Below are positions 26,925-35,786 of a stretch of 63,322 nt of DNA, in pieces. The DNA is from an uncultured Bacteroidota bacterium. Lineage in GTDB: Bacteria > Bacteroidota > Bacteroidia > Chitinophagales > Chitinophagaceae. The notes below the pieces were generated by a model that worked only from the letters and a program-made list of their open reading frames with translations, ran no database searches and was not told the DNA's origin. The stretch lies in the NCBI GenBank assembly GCA_903887415.1, contig CAISPO010000043.1, forward strand, positions 1 to 63,322. The letters are read 5' to 3'. The first letter of the stretch is position 1, and each line of letters opens with the position of its first letter. The translations under genes were made by a program, and so were the position numbers.

Positions 26925-27195
26925 TGTTTTTGGTATTTGAGGTACAAGGCCATAAGTACAGGCGCCTGATCGGGGCGAAAATTACGACATTTCTGGTATT
27001 CCCTATTTTTTTATACCAACCAGACCAGCTTCATTCTTAATAGCCAATAGTTGAGTATTATAAACATACAGCTGATCTGTGTGTTAATTGGGGGATGTTT
27101 GATAACGGTTCAGGTCTGTTCCCGGAAGAGCGCTTTGATGAAAAATGAGATAATAATTCAGCTTTTCTTATTATTTTGCTTCCCAAAAATCCATA

Positions 27196-27483
27196 TTGGG
27201 AACGGTAGAGAAATATCAGGAAGACGTAGCACGTGTATTGGAAAAATACATACAGATCTACCTTAGCGAATATCCCGGAGAAAAATCCCCACTTAATGCC
27301 CGCGATTTCCTGCATCGGCACAATGATAATTACAGAGCAGAAGTTAATAATATCGCTATTCTGTCGTTCCGTAACAGTGACTATGTTAAGGAGGTTCACG
27401 ATAAAATAATCCAGCTTAATGACCAGGACACACTTCTGCTGCATGACAAGATAACTGAAATATCTGCAGGGCCGAGAGGCTAA
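27196..27483 (+). CDS. Small hypothetical protein
   Basis: 95 residues. Starts MGTVEKYQEDVARVLEKYIQ and is hydrophilic, with alternating charged helices and a central HRHNDNYRAEV. The first helix and the DNY region weakly recall XisI-type proteins, but the GW and KIWI positions of that family are absent, so I do not assign it. No signal peptide. Flanking spacers of about 270 and 300 bases show no other gene; a small hairpin GCAATCT/AGATTGC lies at 27700-27715. Confidence 0.45.
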   Translation: MGTVEKYQEDVARVLEKYIQIYLSEYPGEKSPLNARDFLHRHNDNYRAEVNNIAILSFRNSDYVKEVHDKIIQLNDQDTLLLHDKITEISAGPRG

Positions 27484-27782
27484 ACTAATTACGGCGCGAT
27501 GGAAAGATGGCGGGAGCTCATATCATTTTTCATGATTGTAATGCTGCAGAGTTGCATGTTATAGCTCTCACTTCCGCAAGCTATAGGTGCAACCGGTTTG
27601 TAATAATGTGATCTTCACAACATACGACAGGCCACTTCGGCCAGCTCGGTGCACGTTATAGCGGCCGTAACCTATTCTTGATTTGGCTGCTCACGCACAG
27701 CAATCTGAAGATTGCGCACCGCTGGGATCCCAAAATTATCTGGCCGTATTCTGTCGCCCAATATTTCTATAAATATTACTGG

Positions 27783-28790
27783 CTATTCTTTCGTCACCTT
27801 CATCATTTTCTGCATCCCATTATTGGTGTTTACCTGTAGTATATAAACGCCGCCTGCGAGGTTACTGAGATCAAGGGTCTGCCTGTTTGTGGTGATGGAT
27901 TGTCGTAATACTTCTTTGCCCAGCACGTCATATGCCACAGCATCACTGTTAGCGGCGTTCATTACATATACTATGCCAACAGTGGGGTTAGGGTATGCGA
28001 AAATTGCCGGCGCGGCTTTATTCACTGCGGGCGCGCCAAGTGATGCAGGAACACTGGTTTTTCTTACCCGGTAGTTATCTTCATCGGCGATGTACAGATT
28101 GCCGGTATGGTCGTAAGCTATGCCTTTGGGGAAGTTGAGACTGGCGCTGAGGGCGGGGCCGCCATCGCCGCTGAAACCGGCTAAGCCATTGCCGGCAATG
28201 GTGCTGATGATGCCATCGGCCTGCACGAGCCTGATGCGCAGGTTGTCGTCATCGGCTATAAAAATATCTCCTGCGCTATCCACCTTTATACCCCATGGCG
28301 TGGCCATCTGGGCATCTACTGCAGGGCCGCCGTCGCCGCTGAAGCCAATGGTGCCATTGCCTGCCACGGTGCTGATATTGCCCGCTGCATCTACCATGCG
28401 AATACAGTAGTTGCCATCGCTGATATATACGTTACCCGCGCCGTCCACACCCACATCGAGTGGGTTTTTCAGCTCTGCGCTGGTTGCAGGCCCGCCATCA
28501 CCGGTATAGCCCGATGTGCCATTGCCTGCGATAGTGCTGATGATGCCTGTGCCGGCATCCACTTTGCGCACCCGGTAATTGCCATTATCCACTATATAAA
28601 CATTGCCTGCATTATCTACAGCTACGCCCGTGGGATAGCGGAATTCAGCGCCGGTCGCATCCACATTGTCCGCAAAGCCATAGGTACCATTGCCGGCAAA
28701 TGTGGTGATGGTGCCAGCCGGGTTCACCATGCGCACACGCTGGTTATCCTGGTCGCAGATGTACAGATTGCCGGAGCCATCAAATGCCAT
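27783..28790 (-). CDS. NHL-repeat protein, C-terminal part with T9SS domain (split gene)
   Basis: 335 residues from an internal ATG. It holds the rest of NHL repeat 8 and repeats 9-12 (each about 56 residues, pattern ISTVAGNGTxGFSGDGGPA then GVAVDxAGNVYIADxxNYRVRKV). A type A T9SS sorting domain ends it (AYPNPTVGIVYVM, AGGVYILQVN, MMKVTKE). It has no signal peptide of its own. Together with the upstream part it forms one 12-repeat protein, likely two six-bladed propellers. A single extra base in the C-run at 28870-28875 separates them. Confidence 0.85.
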   Translation of the reverse strand: MAFDGSGNLYICDQDNQRVRMVNPAGTITTFAGNGTYGFADNVDATGAEFRYPTGVAVDNAGNVYIVDNGNYRVRKVDAGTGIISTIAGNGTSGYTGDGGPATSAELKNPLDVGVDGAGNVYISDGNYCIRMVDAAGNISTVAGNGTIGFSGDGGPAVDAQMATPWGIKVDSAGDIFIADDDNLRIRLVQADGIISTIAGNGLAGFSGDGGPALSASLNFPKGIAYDHTGNLYIADEDNYRVRKTSVPASLGAPAVNKAAPAIFAYPNPTVGIVYVMNAANSDAVAYDVLGKEVLRQSITTNRQTLDLSNLAGGVYILQVNTNNGMQKMMKVTKE

Positions 28791-30135
28791 AGCGCAGGGA
28801 AAGTACAGGTGCGCGGCCGTGGCCGGGCCGCCATCGCCACTGAAGGGATCTTCCTGGCCGGATATACCGCCCCCCGGCTACGGTGCTGACTGCACCGGTT
28901 GTCGCATTGATCATCCTGATGCGCTGGTTGTCCATATCCGCCACATAAACATTGCCCGCCGCATCGGTTGTAATATTTTGCATGTAGCTGAACTCTGCAT
29001 TTGTTGCAGCCACCCCTTCTTCAAACAAGCCGCTCTGCCCCGCAAAAGTGGATATGACGCCGCTGGTATTCACCTTCCTTACACGGTTGCTGTAATAATC
29101 GCAGATGTATAAATTGCCCGATGTATCGAAGGCCAGGCCCTGGGGTGTGTTGAACTCTGCATCCGTTGCCGGGCCGCCATCGCCGCTGTAGCCAGCGGTG
29201 CCATTGCCATACACCGTATTTATAATGCCGGTAGCAGCGCTCACCATGCGTATGGACGAATTATTGCGGTCGGAAAACCAGATATTGCCCGCAGTGTCTG
29301 CCACCAGGCCATCTGCATAGCTTAGCTCTGCCGCTGTGGCCGGGCCGCCATCGCCGCTATAACCATAAATGTCGTTGCCCGCAAAATTGGTGATGGTATC
29401 GCTGGTGTTCACTTTATAGATCTCGTGCGTATGCACATCGCCAATGTACAGATTACCGGCTTTATCCAGCGCCACCCGGTAAGGGTAGCCAATGGTGGCT
29501 GCAGATGCCGGGCCGCCCATACCTGCAAAACCATAAATTCCATTGCCGGCTACGGTAGATATCATGCCCGCTGCATCTACCTTGCGCACGCGGTAATTGT
29601 CTTCATCGGCAATATAGATATTGCCAAATGTGTCCACGGTCACATCGGTAGGATAATTGAGTTTGGCCGATATAGCCGGGATGCCATCGCCATTATATCC
29701 AAGGGAGCCGGTACCAGCCACCGTGCTGATGATGCCCGCCTTGTTCACCATACGTATTGCGCTGTTCTCCCGGTCGGCGATATATACATTGCCCGCAGTG
29801 TCCACAGCTACGCCATTTGGATAACGAAGGTGCGCCGCAGTTGCAGGGCCGCCATCGCCACTGTAACCATACACCCCGCTCCCTGCAAAATTGGTGATGA
29901 TACCGCTGGCATCTACTTTTCGCACTACGTTATTTTCATAGTCTGCTATATAGGTATTGCCTGCATGGTCAGTAGCCACGCCGTTAGGCAGTATCAGTTC
30001 CGCCCTTGTCGCCAGGCTGTCGTTGCCGATACCGCAACCGGCAAATGTTGTGATCGTCTGTGCCTGCATCAATTGCGGCAGCATACACAGCGCCACAGCG
30101 CAAATCACAAAAGAAAAAAATAACCGCTTTGTCAT
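28780..30135 (-). CDS. NHL-repeat protein, N-terminal part (split gene)
   Basis: Start chosen at the ATG at 30135, giving MTKRLFFSFVICAVALCML and a clean signal peptide. The frame is open to 30183, but that adds 16 residues before the signal. Seven NHL repeats and the start of an eighth follow (for example VYGYSGDGGPATAAHLRYPNGV, split over strand and turn). After VSTVAGG the frame shifts into unrelated GRYIRPGRSLQWRWRPG. Removing one C from the C6 run at 28870-28875 restores GGGISGQEDPFSGDGG and joins it to the downstream part. Sequencing error, phase variation or true inactivation cannot be told apart here. Confidence 0.85.
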   Translation of the reverse strand: MTKRLFFSFVICAVALCMLPQLMQAQTITTFAGCGIGNDSLATRAELILPNGVATDHAGNTYIADYENNVVRKVDASGIITNFAGSGVYGYSGDGGPATAAHLRYPNGVAVDTAGNVYIADRENSAIRMVNKAGIISTVAGTGSLGYNGDGIPAISAKLNYPTDVTVDTFGNIYIADEDNYRVRKVDAAGMISTVAGNGIYGFAGMGGPASAATIGYPYRVALDKAGNLYIGDVHTHEIYKVNTSDTITNFAGNDIYGYSGDGGPATAAELSYADGLVADTAGNIWFSDRNNSSIRMVSAATGIINTVYGNGTAGYSGDGGPATDAEFNTPQGLAFDTSGNLYICDYYSNRVRKVNTSGVISTFAGQSGLFEEGVAATNAEFSYMQNITTDAAGNVYVADMDNQRIRMINATTGAVSTVAGGRYIRPGRSLQWRWRPGHGRAPVLSLRYGI

Positions 30136-30457
30136 AAGAATAGTTTTTTGCGATGGTAAATATACATGAAAACAGATTTCCATAATATGGGGAAGGGTAA
30201 TGATAATACAAGGTTAAATAGGAGGTTGGTAACATACTCCCATTTCGCGCCCGCCACTGTTGCTGTTCTTCATCAACAACCCTCGTCTAAGAACTTTGGC
30301 GTTTCTTACTGGTGTATTAAAATTAAAAAGATAGCCACAATTTTCAACCCCACTAAAACCTTTGCCCATCCTGCGTTCTACCGGATTTTCGCTCGCGTTT
30401 TGTGAGTATCGCCAATTTACAACTCCCTACTTTTGTTCTCCTCAAAAACTAAAGCAC

Positions 30458-31195
30458 ATGAAACCGGATCAGCAACAGCAGGCGCAACACCTCTACTTTC
30501 AGACAGACCTCAGCAAAAGCGAGATCGCATCCATGGTCGGCATTAGCCGCCGCACCCTCCACTACTGGGTCCGTGATTACAACTGGGATCACATCAAGAA
30601 AAGCGCACAGCACATGCCATCACAGCTTGCGGAGAACTGCTACTTCATCATGGCCAAAATGCAGGAAGATATGCTATGTGAAGAGCGCCGGGAAAAAGTG
30701 CCAACATACAAAGAAGTTAATGCACTTTACAAACTCACCCTCACCATCAACAAGCTCAAAACCAGGAACACACTCAATGAAACACTCGAGCTCGGCGCGC
30801 ACTTCATGGAATACGTGAACAGTAAAAACCCCGAAGACGCTGATTTCATAAAATCATACATAGATGGCTACATCGTCGCCCGCGCCGCAGATCAGCCCAA
30901 ACAAATAACACAAATAAAAACCAGGAAACCGGCAACCGCATTCCAAACAGAGCAAACCGACAAAGAAGCCAAACTCGACCTCGAAGACATGCTATACTGG
31001 GCCGAACATCCCGACGAAGCAGCAGCAGAAGAAAACAACCAAACGCACCACCATGATACTTCACCAGCTTCACCTAACCAATCCATCCCGCTCCCCAAAA
31101 ATGAAATACCTCAACCGCGCCCAGCGCCGCCAGCTCGCCCGCACCAAAGCGGCAGCGTAAACAAATTGCACACCTGCGCAATTTTCAGTACTTAG
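30458..31195 (+). CDS. HTH protein resembling terminase small subunit
   Basis: 245 residues from the ATG at 30458. The N-terminus AQHLYFQTDLSKSEIA then SMVGISRRTLHYWVRDYNW is a helix-turn-helix of the type at the start of phage terminase small subunits and DUF1804-like proteins. A helical central part follows (VNALYKLTLTINKLKTRNT, FIKSYIDGYIVARA), then a disordered Gln/Thr/Pro-rich tail. No phage genes are near. Solitary copies suggest a domesticated or mobile-element-linked regulator. It is followed by an inverted-repeat element. Confidence 0.72.
   Translation: MKPDQQQQAQHLYFQTDLSKSEIASMVGISRRTLHYWVRDYNWDHIKKSAQHMPSQLAENCYFIMAKMQEDMLCEERREKVPTYKEVNALYKLTLTINKLKTRNTLNETLELGAHFMEYVNSKNPEDADFIKSYIDGYIVARAADQPKQITQIKTRKPATAFQTEQTDKEAKLDLEDMLYWAEHPDEAAAEENNQTHHHDTSPASPNQSIPLPKNEIPQPRPAPPARPHQSGSVNKLHTCAIFST
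31053..31160 (+). CDS. Tiny basic ORF overlapping the HTH gene (uncertain)
   Basis: 35 codons in another frame inside the 3' end of the HTH gene. The end KYLNRAQRRQLARTKAAA is strongly basic and has its own ATG at 31101 (19 residues). The overlap could be accidental because the host frame is low-complexity there. I list it because the RAQRRQLAR stretch looks like a real amphipathic basic helix. Confidence 0.25.
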   Translation: MILHQLHLTNPSRSPKMKYLNRAQRRQLARTKAAA

Positions 31196-31278
31196 AACAT
31201 TGATTATCAACCCCAACCTGCGCAATTATTTTTTTAAACGAATGTGTGCAAAAGAGCAGTAAAGATTCGTCATTGGCA

Positions 31279-31415
31279 GCCCCGCCGAACCATGACAAGC
31301 CGAAGTTTAAGCGAAAGGATAATCAAGGCACAGACTCCCAAACTGAAACAAAACGAGCTTACTAAATGCTACTAAGCCTATCAACAAAGTCAACAAGCCA
31401 TGGTTCGGCGGGGCT
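31279..31415. repeat. Element bounded by a perfect 17-bp inverted repeat
   Basis: AGCCCCGCCGAACCATG at 31279-31295 is perfectly inverted at 31399-31415, with 103 bases between. The ends resemble the REP words GGTGAGC..CGAACCATG seen in other bacteria. The interior has no open frame. It could be an inverted REP pair, a MITE, or a structured RNA. It fills most of the gap between the HTH gene and the next gene. Confidence 0.75.
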
Positions 31416-31471
31416 CACCAAGAGTTGTTTCGATTCAGCTTTTTCACATTGATTCACGAACAAGCAGAAAC

Positions 31472-31496
31472 AAAAAAGCCCCGCAAAATGCAGGGC
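31472..31496 (-). terminator. Rho-independent terminator of the alpha-oxoamine synthase gene
   Basis: On the minus strand GCCCTGC pairs with GCGGGGC across ATTTT, followed by six T. One G-T pair. It lies 36 bases past the stop at 31532. Confidence 0.85.
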
Positions 31497-31528
31497 CCAT
31501 TAACTTTTTAACCTATCAACCATTTAAC
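31497..31528. repeat. Period-8 array of the GTTAAAAA family
   Basis: Octamers CCATTAAC, TTTTTAAC, CTATCAAC, CATTTAAC. Read on the other strand they are GTTAAATG, GTTGATAG, GTTAAAAA, GTTAATGG, the same family as at 46138 and 61837. It lies between the stop codon and the terminator, so it is part of the transcript's 3' end. Confidence 0.7.
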
Positions 31529-31531
31529 TAG

Positions 31532-32776
31532 CTACGCCATTACATTCGGCATCTCCTGGGGGTAGAGCTTTTTGTCGAGCTTTTCGCGGACGGCGGCGAA
31601 GGCGGCCAGGGTTTCGTCTATGTCCTGGTCGGTATGTGCGGCGGTGGGTATGATGCGGAGCTCTATCTGGCCCTTGGGTATTACCGGGTACACGATCACG
31701 GAGCAGAAGATGTTGTAGTTCTCGCGCATGTCGTAAGTGAGCTGCACTGCATCGTAGAGGCCGCCCTTCATGAATACGGGTGTTACCGGGGTGTTGGTGG
31801 TGCCGAGGTCGAAGCCGCGCTCACGGAAACCTTCCTGCAGGCGGCGCACATTGTGCCACAGCTTTTCGCGCAGCTCGGGTTTGGACATCAGCAGTTCCAA
31901 CCTTTTGAGGTTGCCGGCCACAAATGCCAGCGGCAATGATTTGGCATATATCTGCGAGCGCATATTGTAGCGCAGGTAGGTAAGTATTTTCTTATCGGCC
32001 GCAAGGAAACCGCCTATGCTGGCCATAGATTTCGCAAAAGTGGAAAAGTAAATGTCTATATCGTCAATGCAATCCTGCTCATCGCCAATGCCGGCGCCGC
32101 GCTTGCCCATAGTGCCAAAACCATGTGCATCATCTACAAACAGGCGGAACTCATATTTTTCGCGCAGGGTGACGATCTCCCGGATTTTGCCCTGGTTGCC
32201 GCTCATGCCAAAAACACCCTCAGTGATCACCAGTATGCCGCCGCCGGTCTTCTTTACCAGTTCGGTAGCGCGGGCAAGCTGCTTGTCGCAATCGGCTACG
32301 TCGTTGTGCTTATATACATAGCGGTGGCTGGGTATGAGGCGCAGGCCATCTATAATGCAGGCGTGAGATTCGGCGTCATATACTACCACATCGTGGCGGC
32401 CACAAAGGCTGTCGATGGCAGATACCATGCCCTGGTAGCCGAAGTTGAACAGCATAGCGTCTTCCTTGCCTACGAACGAAGCGAGATTTTTTTCGAGCTG
32501 CTGGTGAATATCTGAGTTACCGCTCATCATACGGGCGCCCATTGGGGAGGCGAGGCCGTACTTAGCCGCTGCGTCAGCGTCCGCCTTACGCACTTCGGGA
32601 TGGTTTGCAAGGCCCAGGTAGTTGTTCAGGCTCCATACTATCTTCTCCTTACCCATGAATTTCATGCGGTTGCCGATCTCACCTTCCAGCTTTGGGAATG
32701 CGAAATAGCCCGGTGATTTCTCAGCATAATCTCCTATCGGCCCTAGTCTGTTCTCGAATTTTGCAAATATGTCCAT
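31532..32776 (-). CDS. Alpha-oxoamine synthase (serine palmitoyltransferase/KBL-like)
   Basis: 414 residues, fold type I PLP enzyme. Motifs: SLNNYLGLANHPEV, SPMGARMMSGNSDIHQQLE, DAESHACIIDG with the stacking H138, VDDAHGFGTMG with D215 and H218, and the Schiff-base K249 in FSTFAKSMASIGG. Members condense an amino acid with an acyl-CoA. Bacteroidota use such an enzyme, serine palmitoyltransferase, for sphingolipids. KBL and BioF are the alternatives. The absence of bio or tdh genes nearby favours the sphingolipid reading, but paralogs exist, so no symbol is given. Confidence 0.88.
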   Translation of the reverse strand: MDIFAKFENRLGPIGDYAEKSPGYFAFPKLEGEIGNRMKFMGKEKIVWSLNNYLGLANHPEVRKADADAAAKYGLASPMGARMMSGNSDIHQQLEKNLASFVGKEDAMLFNFGYQGMVSAIDSLCGRHDVVVYDAESHACIIDGLRLIPSHRYVYKHNDVADCDKQLARATELVKKTGGGILVITEGVFGMSGNQGKIREIVTLREKYEFRLFVDDAHGFGTMGKRGAGIGDEQDCIDDIDIYFSTFAKSMASIGGFLAADKKILTYLRYNMRSQIYAKSLPLAFVAGNLKRLELLMSKPELREKLWHNVRRLQEGFRERGFDLGTTNTPVTPVFMKGGLYDAVQLTYDMRENYNIFCSVIVYPVIPKGQIELRIIPTAAHTDQDIDETLAAFAAVREKLDKKLYPQEMPNVMA

Positions 32777-32882
32777 AAAGTGTATGTTTACTCTTAGTGA
32801 ATTTTAAAATCGAGTGCGAAATTAATAAAAATATAACTGCCACTTCATTTTGAAATTTGCACTTTTGCACCAAATGTTATTA

Positions 32883-34562
32883 ATGAAACGTTATCTTCTT
32901 TGTTTTCTCGTATTGATTATTGGTTTTTCTTCATGCGTAAGGAAGCCTGCACGCGTGGAAAGGCCAAAACTGGTGGTGGGCCTCGTGATAGACCAGATGC
33001 GCTGGGACTACCTATACCGCTATTATGAGCGGTATGGCAATGACGGCTTTAAGCGCCTGCTGCGGGATGGGTATAACTGCCAGAATACGATGGTGGATTA
33101 TCTGCCGTCATTTACAGGGCCGGGACATAGCTGCATATATACAGGCTCGGTGCCTTCTATACATGGTATAGCCGGCAACAACTGGCACGATAACCAGACG
33201 AGAGAAAACGTTTATTGTGTTGATGATAAGAATGTGTATATACCGGGGGATACCAGCAAGGCGGCTTCTTACAGCCCTCGCAACCTGCTTACTACCACCA
33301 TAACAGATGAATTGAAGCTGGCAACAAACTTTCGGTCAAAGGTATATGGCGTGGCTATTAAGGATAGGGGCTCCATACTGCCGGCGGGACACGCGGCCAA
33401 TGCTGCCTATTGGTACAACGATAAGACCGGCAATTTTGTGACAAGTACTTACTACGATACTGCCTACCAAAATCCGGCATGGCTGAAGGCCTTTAATAAA
33501 AGGAATATGGCCGATAGCCTTGCCAAACTTAACTGGACACTGCTGGATGCGCCCGAGACCTATACGCAGAGCACAAAGGACAACAATCTGTACGAGGATG
33601 CTTTCAAAGGCGAGAGCGAACCGGTGTTCCCACATAAATTCAGCATGATGAGCAAGTCAGACCGGCTGAGTGCAATTAAGACCATTCCGGCGGGAAATAC
33701 GCTGACACTGGAGATGGCAAAGGCTTGTATGGAGGGTGCAGACATGGGCCATGGCGAGGAGACCGACTTTATGTGTGTGAGCCTGTCGAGCACAGATTAT
33801 GCAGGGCACCAGTTTGCACCTAACGCCATGGAGCTTGAAGATATGTATATGAGGCTGGACAAAGAACTGGCCGAATTTCTTAACTACCTGGATAAGCATG
33901 TAGGCAGGGGGCAGTATCTGTTGTTCTTAACCGCGGACCACGGAGGCGCGCACAATCCCCAGTTTTTGAAGGACAAGAACATACCTGCAGGCGTTGCCTT
34001 CAATCTTACGGATGACCTTAACAATTATCTGAAGGACGTTTATAAGAAAGATGTAAAGTTAGTGAGCACGATCATGAATTACCAGGTTTACCTGAATGAT
34101 TCGTTACTGGCTGCGGATAAGTCCCTTAACCGCGAAGACCTCAAGCAACAGATACGCAACTGGCTGCTGAATACCATGCCGCCTAAATACCGCATTCCAG
34201 TTTCCTATGTAATGGATATGGAAGATATGGGCAAAGCAGCCGTGCCGGAGCCCATAAGGAGCATGGCAATCAATGGCTATAACTACGCAAGAAGCGGCTG
34301 CCTGCAAATAGTATTTAACCCGGGATGGTTTGAAAGCGACCACTTTGCGGGTACCACGCATGGCAACTGGAACCCGTATGATGCACACATACCGCTGATA
34401 TGGTACGGCTGGCATGTGCCGAAGGGGGAGACGAATGAGGTTGTGAATATGACTGATATAAGCCCAACGCTTGCAGCGCTGCTACATATCCAGATGCCCA
34501 ATGGATGCATCGGCAAGCCCATAAGGAGGTTGATGAACGGTGCAGGCGGAACGAATAACTAA
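32883..34562 (+). CDS. PafA-type alkaline phosphatase, lipoprotein
   Basis: 559 residues from the ATG at 32883. ATG 32874 and TTG 32850 are alternatives. The lipobox region LVLIIGFSSCVRK gives a periplasmic or surface lipoprotein. The alkaline phosphatase superfamily core shows VGLVIDQMRWDYL with metal-binding Asp, the nucleophile region PSFTGPGHSCIYTGSVPS, SSTDYAGHQFAP (Asp and His ligands) and FLTADHGGA. WNPYDAHIPLIWYGW with the last His follows. PafA hydrolyses phosphomonoesters to release phosphate. Length is standard. Its stop overlaps that of the small convergent gene. Confidence 0.92.
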   Translation: MKRYLLCFLVLIIGFSSCVRKPARVERPKLVVGLVIDQMRWDYLYRYYERYGNDGFKRLLRDGYNCQNTMVDYLPSFTGPGHSCIYTGSVPSIHGIAGNNWHDNQTRENVYCVDDKNVYIPGDTSKAASYSPRNLLTTTITDELKLATNFRSKVYGVAIKDRGSILPAGHAANAAYWYNDKTGNFVTSTYYDTAYQNPAWLKAFNKRNMADSLAKLNWTLLDAPETYTQSTKDNNLYEDAFKGESEPVFPHKFSMMSKSDRLSAIKTIPAGNTLTLEMAKACMEGADMGHGEETDFMCVSLSSTDYAGHQFAPNAMELEDMYMRLDKELAEFLNYLDKHVGRGQYLLFLTADHGGAHNPQFLKDKNIPAGVAFNLTDDLNNYLKDVYKKDVKLVSTIMNYQVYLNDSLLAADKSLNREDLKQQIRNWLLNTMPPKYRIPVSYVMDMEDMGKAAVPEPIRSMAINGYNYARSGCLQIVFNPGWFESDHFAGTTHGNWNPYDAHIPLIWYGWHVPKGETNEVVNMTDISPTLAALLHIQMPNGCIGKPIRRLMNGAGGTNN

Positions 34563-34783
34563 GCCGTCAAACCAAGATGCGATTCTAGGTATTCATGCAC
34601 CATTTCGTCTGCGTTCTTGATGGCATCCCGCTCATCAGTGCCGAAAACAACCAGCCAGTTTATGAATCTTTGCGCTCCATTTTTTGAGCACTTTATGAGG
34701 TTCTGGTAGCTTGTTCCGTGCATGGAATCGGCCCCGATGGCCTTGTTGTTTCTGAACGATACTTTATATTCTCTCAGGATCAT
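34559..34783 (-). CDS. Small conserved-looking hypothetical protein
   Basis: 74 residues from the ATG at 34783 (MILREYKVSFRNNKA). The frame is open upstream to 34927, but that part is compositionally unlike protein. The sequence continues with GTSYQNLIKCSKNGAQRFINWLVVFGTD and a charged C-terminal helix. It looks like a small alpha/beta cytoplasmic protein. I do not recognise it. It converges on the phosphatase gene with overlapping stop codons. Confidence 0.55.
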   Translation of the reverse strand: MILREYKVSFRNNKAIGADSMHGTSYQNLIKCSKNGAQRFINWLVVFGTDERDAIKNADEMVHEYLESHLGLTA

Positions 34784-35020
34784 ACGCTCGGTTTTATGAA
34801 CTGTAACGGAAAAACCATGCCATTTATTACGGCAAAAGCATATAATACGTAAACGTCTATTTTGTGGGGGTAAATGAATATTGGGAATAAAATAGTGTGT
34901 GAAATTAAATATGTGTGTGGACCACAATCCACAGTAAATACAAGCATCCTTAACCTCAAAAAAATAGCCAGGCTATATACGGTATAGCTTGGCCAAAGTT
35001 CCTTACAGGCGAAATTATCG

Positions 35021-35389
35021 TTATTTTTTTGCCGGTTTGTTTTTCTTTCGCTCTTCCTTTATGAGTGGCAGGGCTTCGTTGAAATTCATAAGGGTATTGG
35101 CTATCCTTTCGAGCATTTCTTCTTTGCCGGTTTTTTCCCTGGCGAGCATGTCTATCTTGGCTACATTGTCGAACATACCACGTACTTTGATGACATTGGA
35201 GCTGGATTTTAAAGAATGCGCCCTTCGCTGTATGGATTCAAAGTCATTCGTTTCGCGTATGAGCTGATCGAGCGTTTCCAGGCTTTTGGCGACGGTATCG
35301 AGAAACAAGGTGATCACTTCATACATGTAAGTATTGTCATTCTGCGAGATTTCCTGCAGGTAACCGAGATCGAGTAGTGGCGTGTCCAT
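35021..35389 (-). CDS. Hpt-domain phosphotransfer protein
   Basis: 122 residues from the ATG at 35389. A frame open to 35431 overlaps the REC gene, and 35389 starts cleanly at MDTPLLDLGYLQEIS. The four-helix Hpt bundle has its phosphoacceptor His in RRAHSLKSSSNVI and ends in a Lys-rich tail (KEERKKNKPAKK). Hpt proteins pass phosphate between receiver domains. It lies ten bases after a stand-alone REC gene, the order found in the tail of hybrid kinases. Confidence 0.88.
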   Translation of the reverse strand: MDTPLLDLGYLQEISQNDNTYMYEVITLFLDTVAKSLETLDQLIRETNDFESIQRRAHSLKSSSNVIKVRGMFDNVAKIDMLAREKTGKEEMLERIANTLMNFNEALPLIKEERKKNKPAKK

Positions 35390-35399
35390 AAAAAACGTT

Positions 35400-35786
35400 T
35401 TAAGAGGTTTGCTTGCTTTGTTCAATAACATCTAAAATCAGTTTGCACAATTTATCGGGGAAAAGCGGCTTGGTGATGCAGGTGTTCATGCCGATCTTCA
35501 AGCATGAATCATACTCTTTCTGCCAATAACTTGCTGTTACACCGATGATAGGGACTTTGTTTTTCAGCGTGTTTCTTATGTAGTCGGTTGCTTCAAAGCC
35601 ATCCATTTCCGGCATGTGCACATCCATAAGTACAAGGTCGTAGCTGTTCTTTTGCATAAGCACAACAGCTTCGCGACCATTAAGCGCCGCATCAACAGTT
35701 GCATTTTGTTTCTGCAAAATGAAACCTGCGATCTTCTGATTCAGCTCATTGTCCTCTGCAACCAATATTTTCAATCCTTGTAGCAA
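35400..35786 (-). CDS. Stand-alone REC (receiver) domain protein
   Basis: 128 residues, a single CheY-like receiver: LKILVAEDNELNQKI with the acidic pair, DLVLMDVHMPEMDGFEA with the phosphoacceptor Asp, IIGVTASYWQKEY and CITKPLFPDKL with the conserved Lys. The wording matches REC domains at the end of hybrid kinases rather than free regulators. The only available start is a TTG at 35786, with an in-frame stop two codons upstream and no early ATG. This may be the surviving tail of a hybrid kinase, or a real gene with a weak start. Confidence 0.85.
   Translation of the reverse strand: MLQGLKILVAEDNELNQKIAGFILQKQNATVDAALNGREAVVLMQKNSYDLVLMDVHMPEMDGFEATDYIRNTLKNKVPIIGVTASYWQKEYDSCLKIGMNTCITKPLFPDKLCKLILDVIEQSKQTS

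Noticed and set aside
27058-27444. 128-codon minus-strand frame overlapping the small gene at 27196
   Set aside because: Composition is irregular (many Ile, Val, Phe without membrane pattern). The opposite-strand frame looks more like a soluble protein.
27196-27483. Assignment of the small protein as XisI
   Set aside because: Only the first helix and a DNY triplet agree. The conserved GW and KIWI positions are missing.
29425-30123. 232-codon plus-strand frame
   Set aside because: Antisense to the NHL repeats. The repeating pattern in the peptide mirrors the NHL repeats.
31279-31415. Inverted-repeat element considered as a retron ncRNA
   Set aside because: No reverse transcriptase gene is in the window, and no conserved branching-G context could be identified.
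34784-34927. N-terminal extension of the small gene at 34559
   Set aside because: The added 48 residues are His, Cys and Arg-rich with no helix or strand pattern. The ATG at 34783 starts the regular part.
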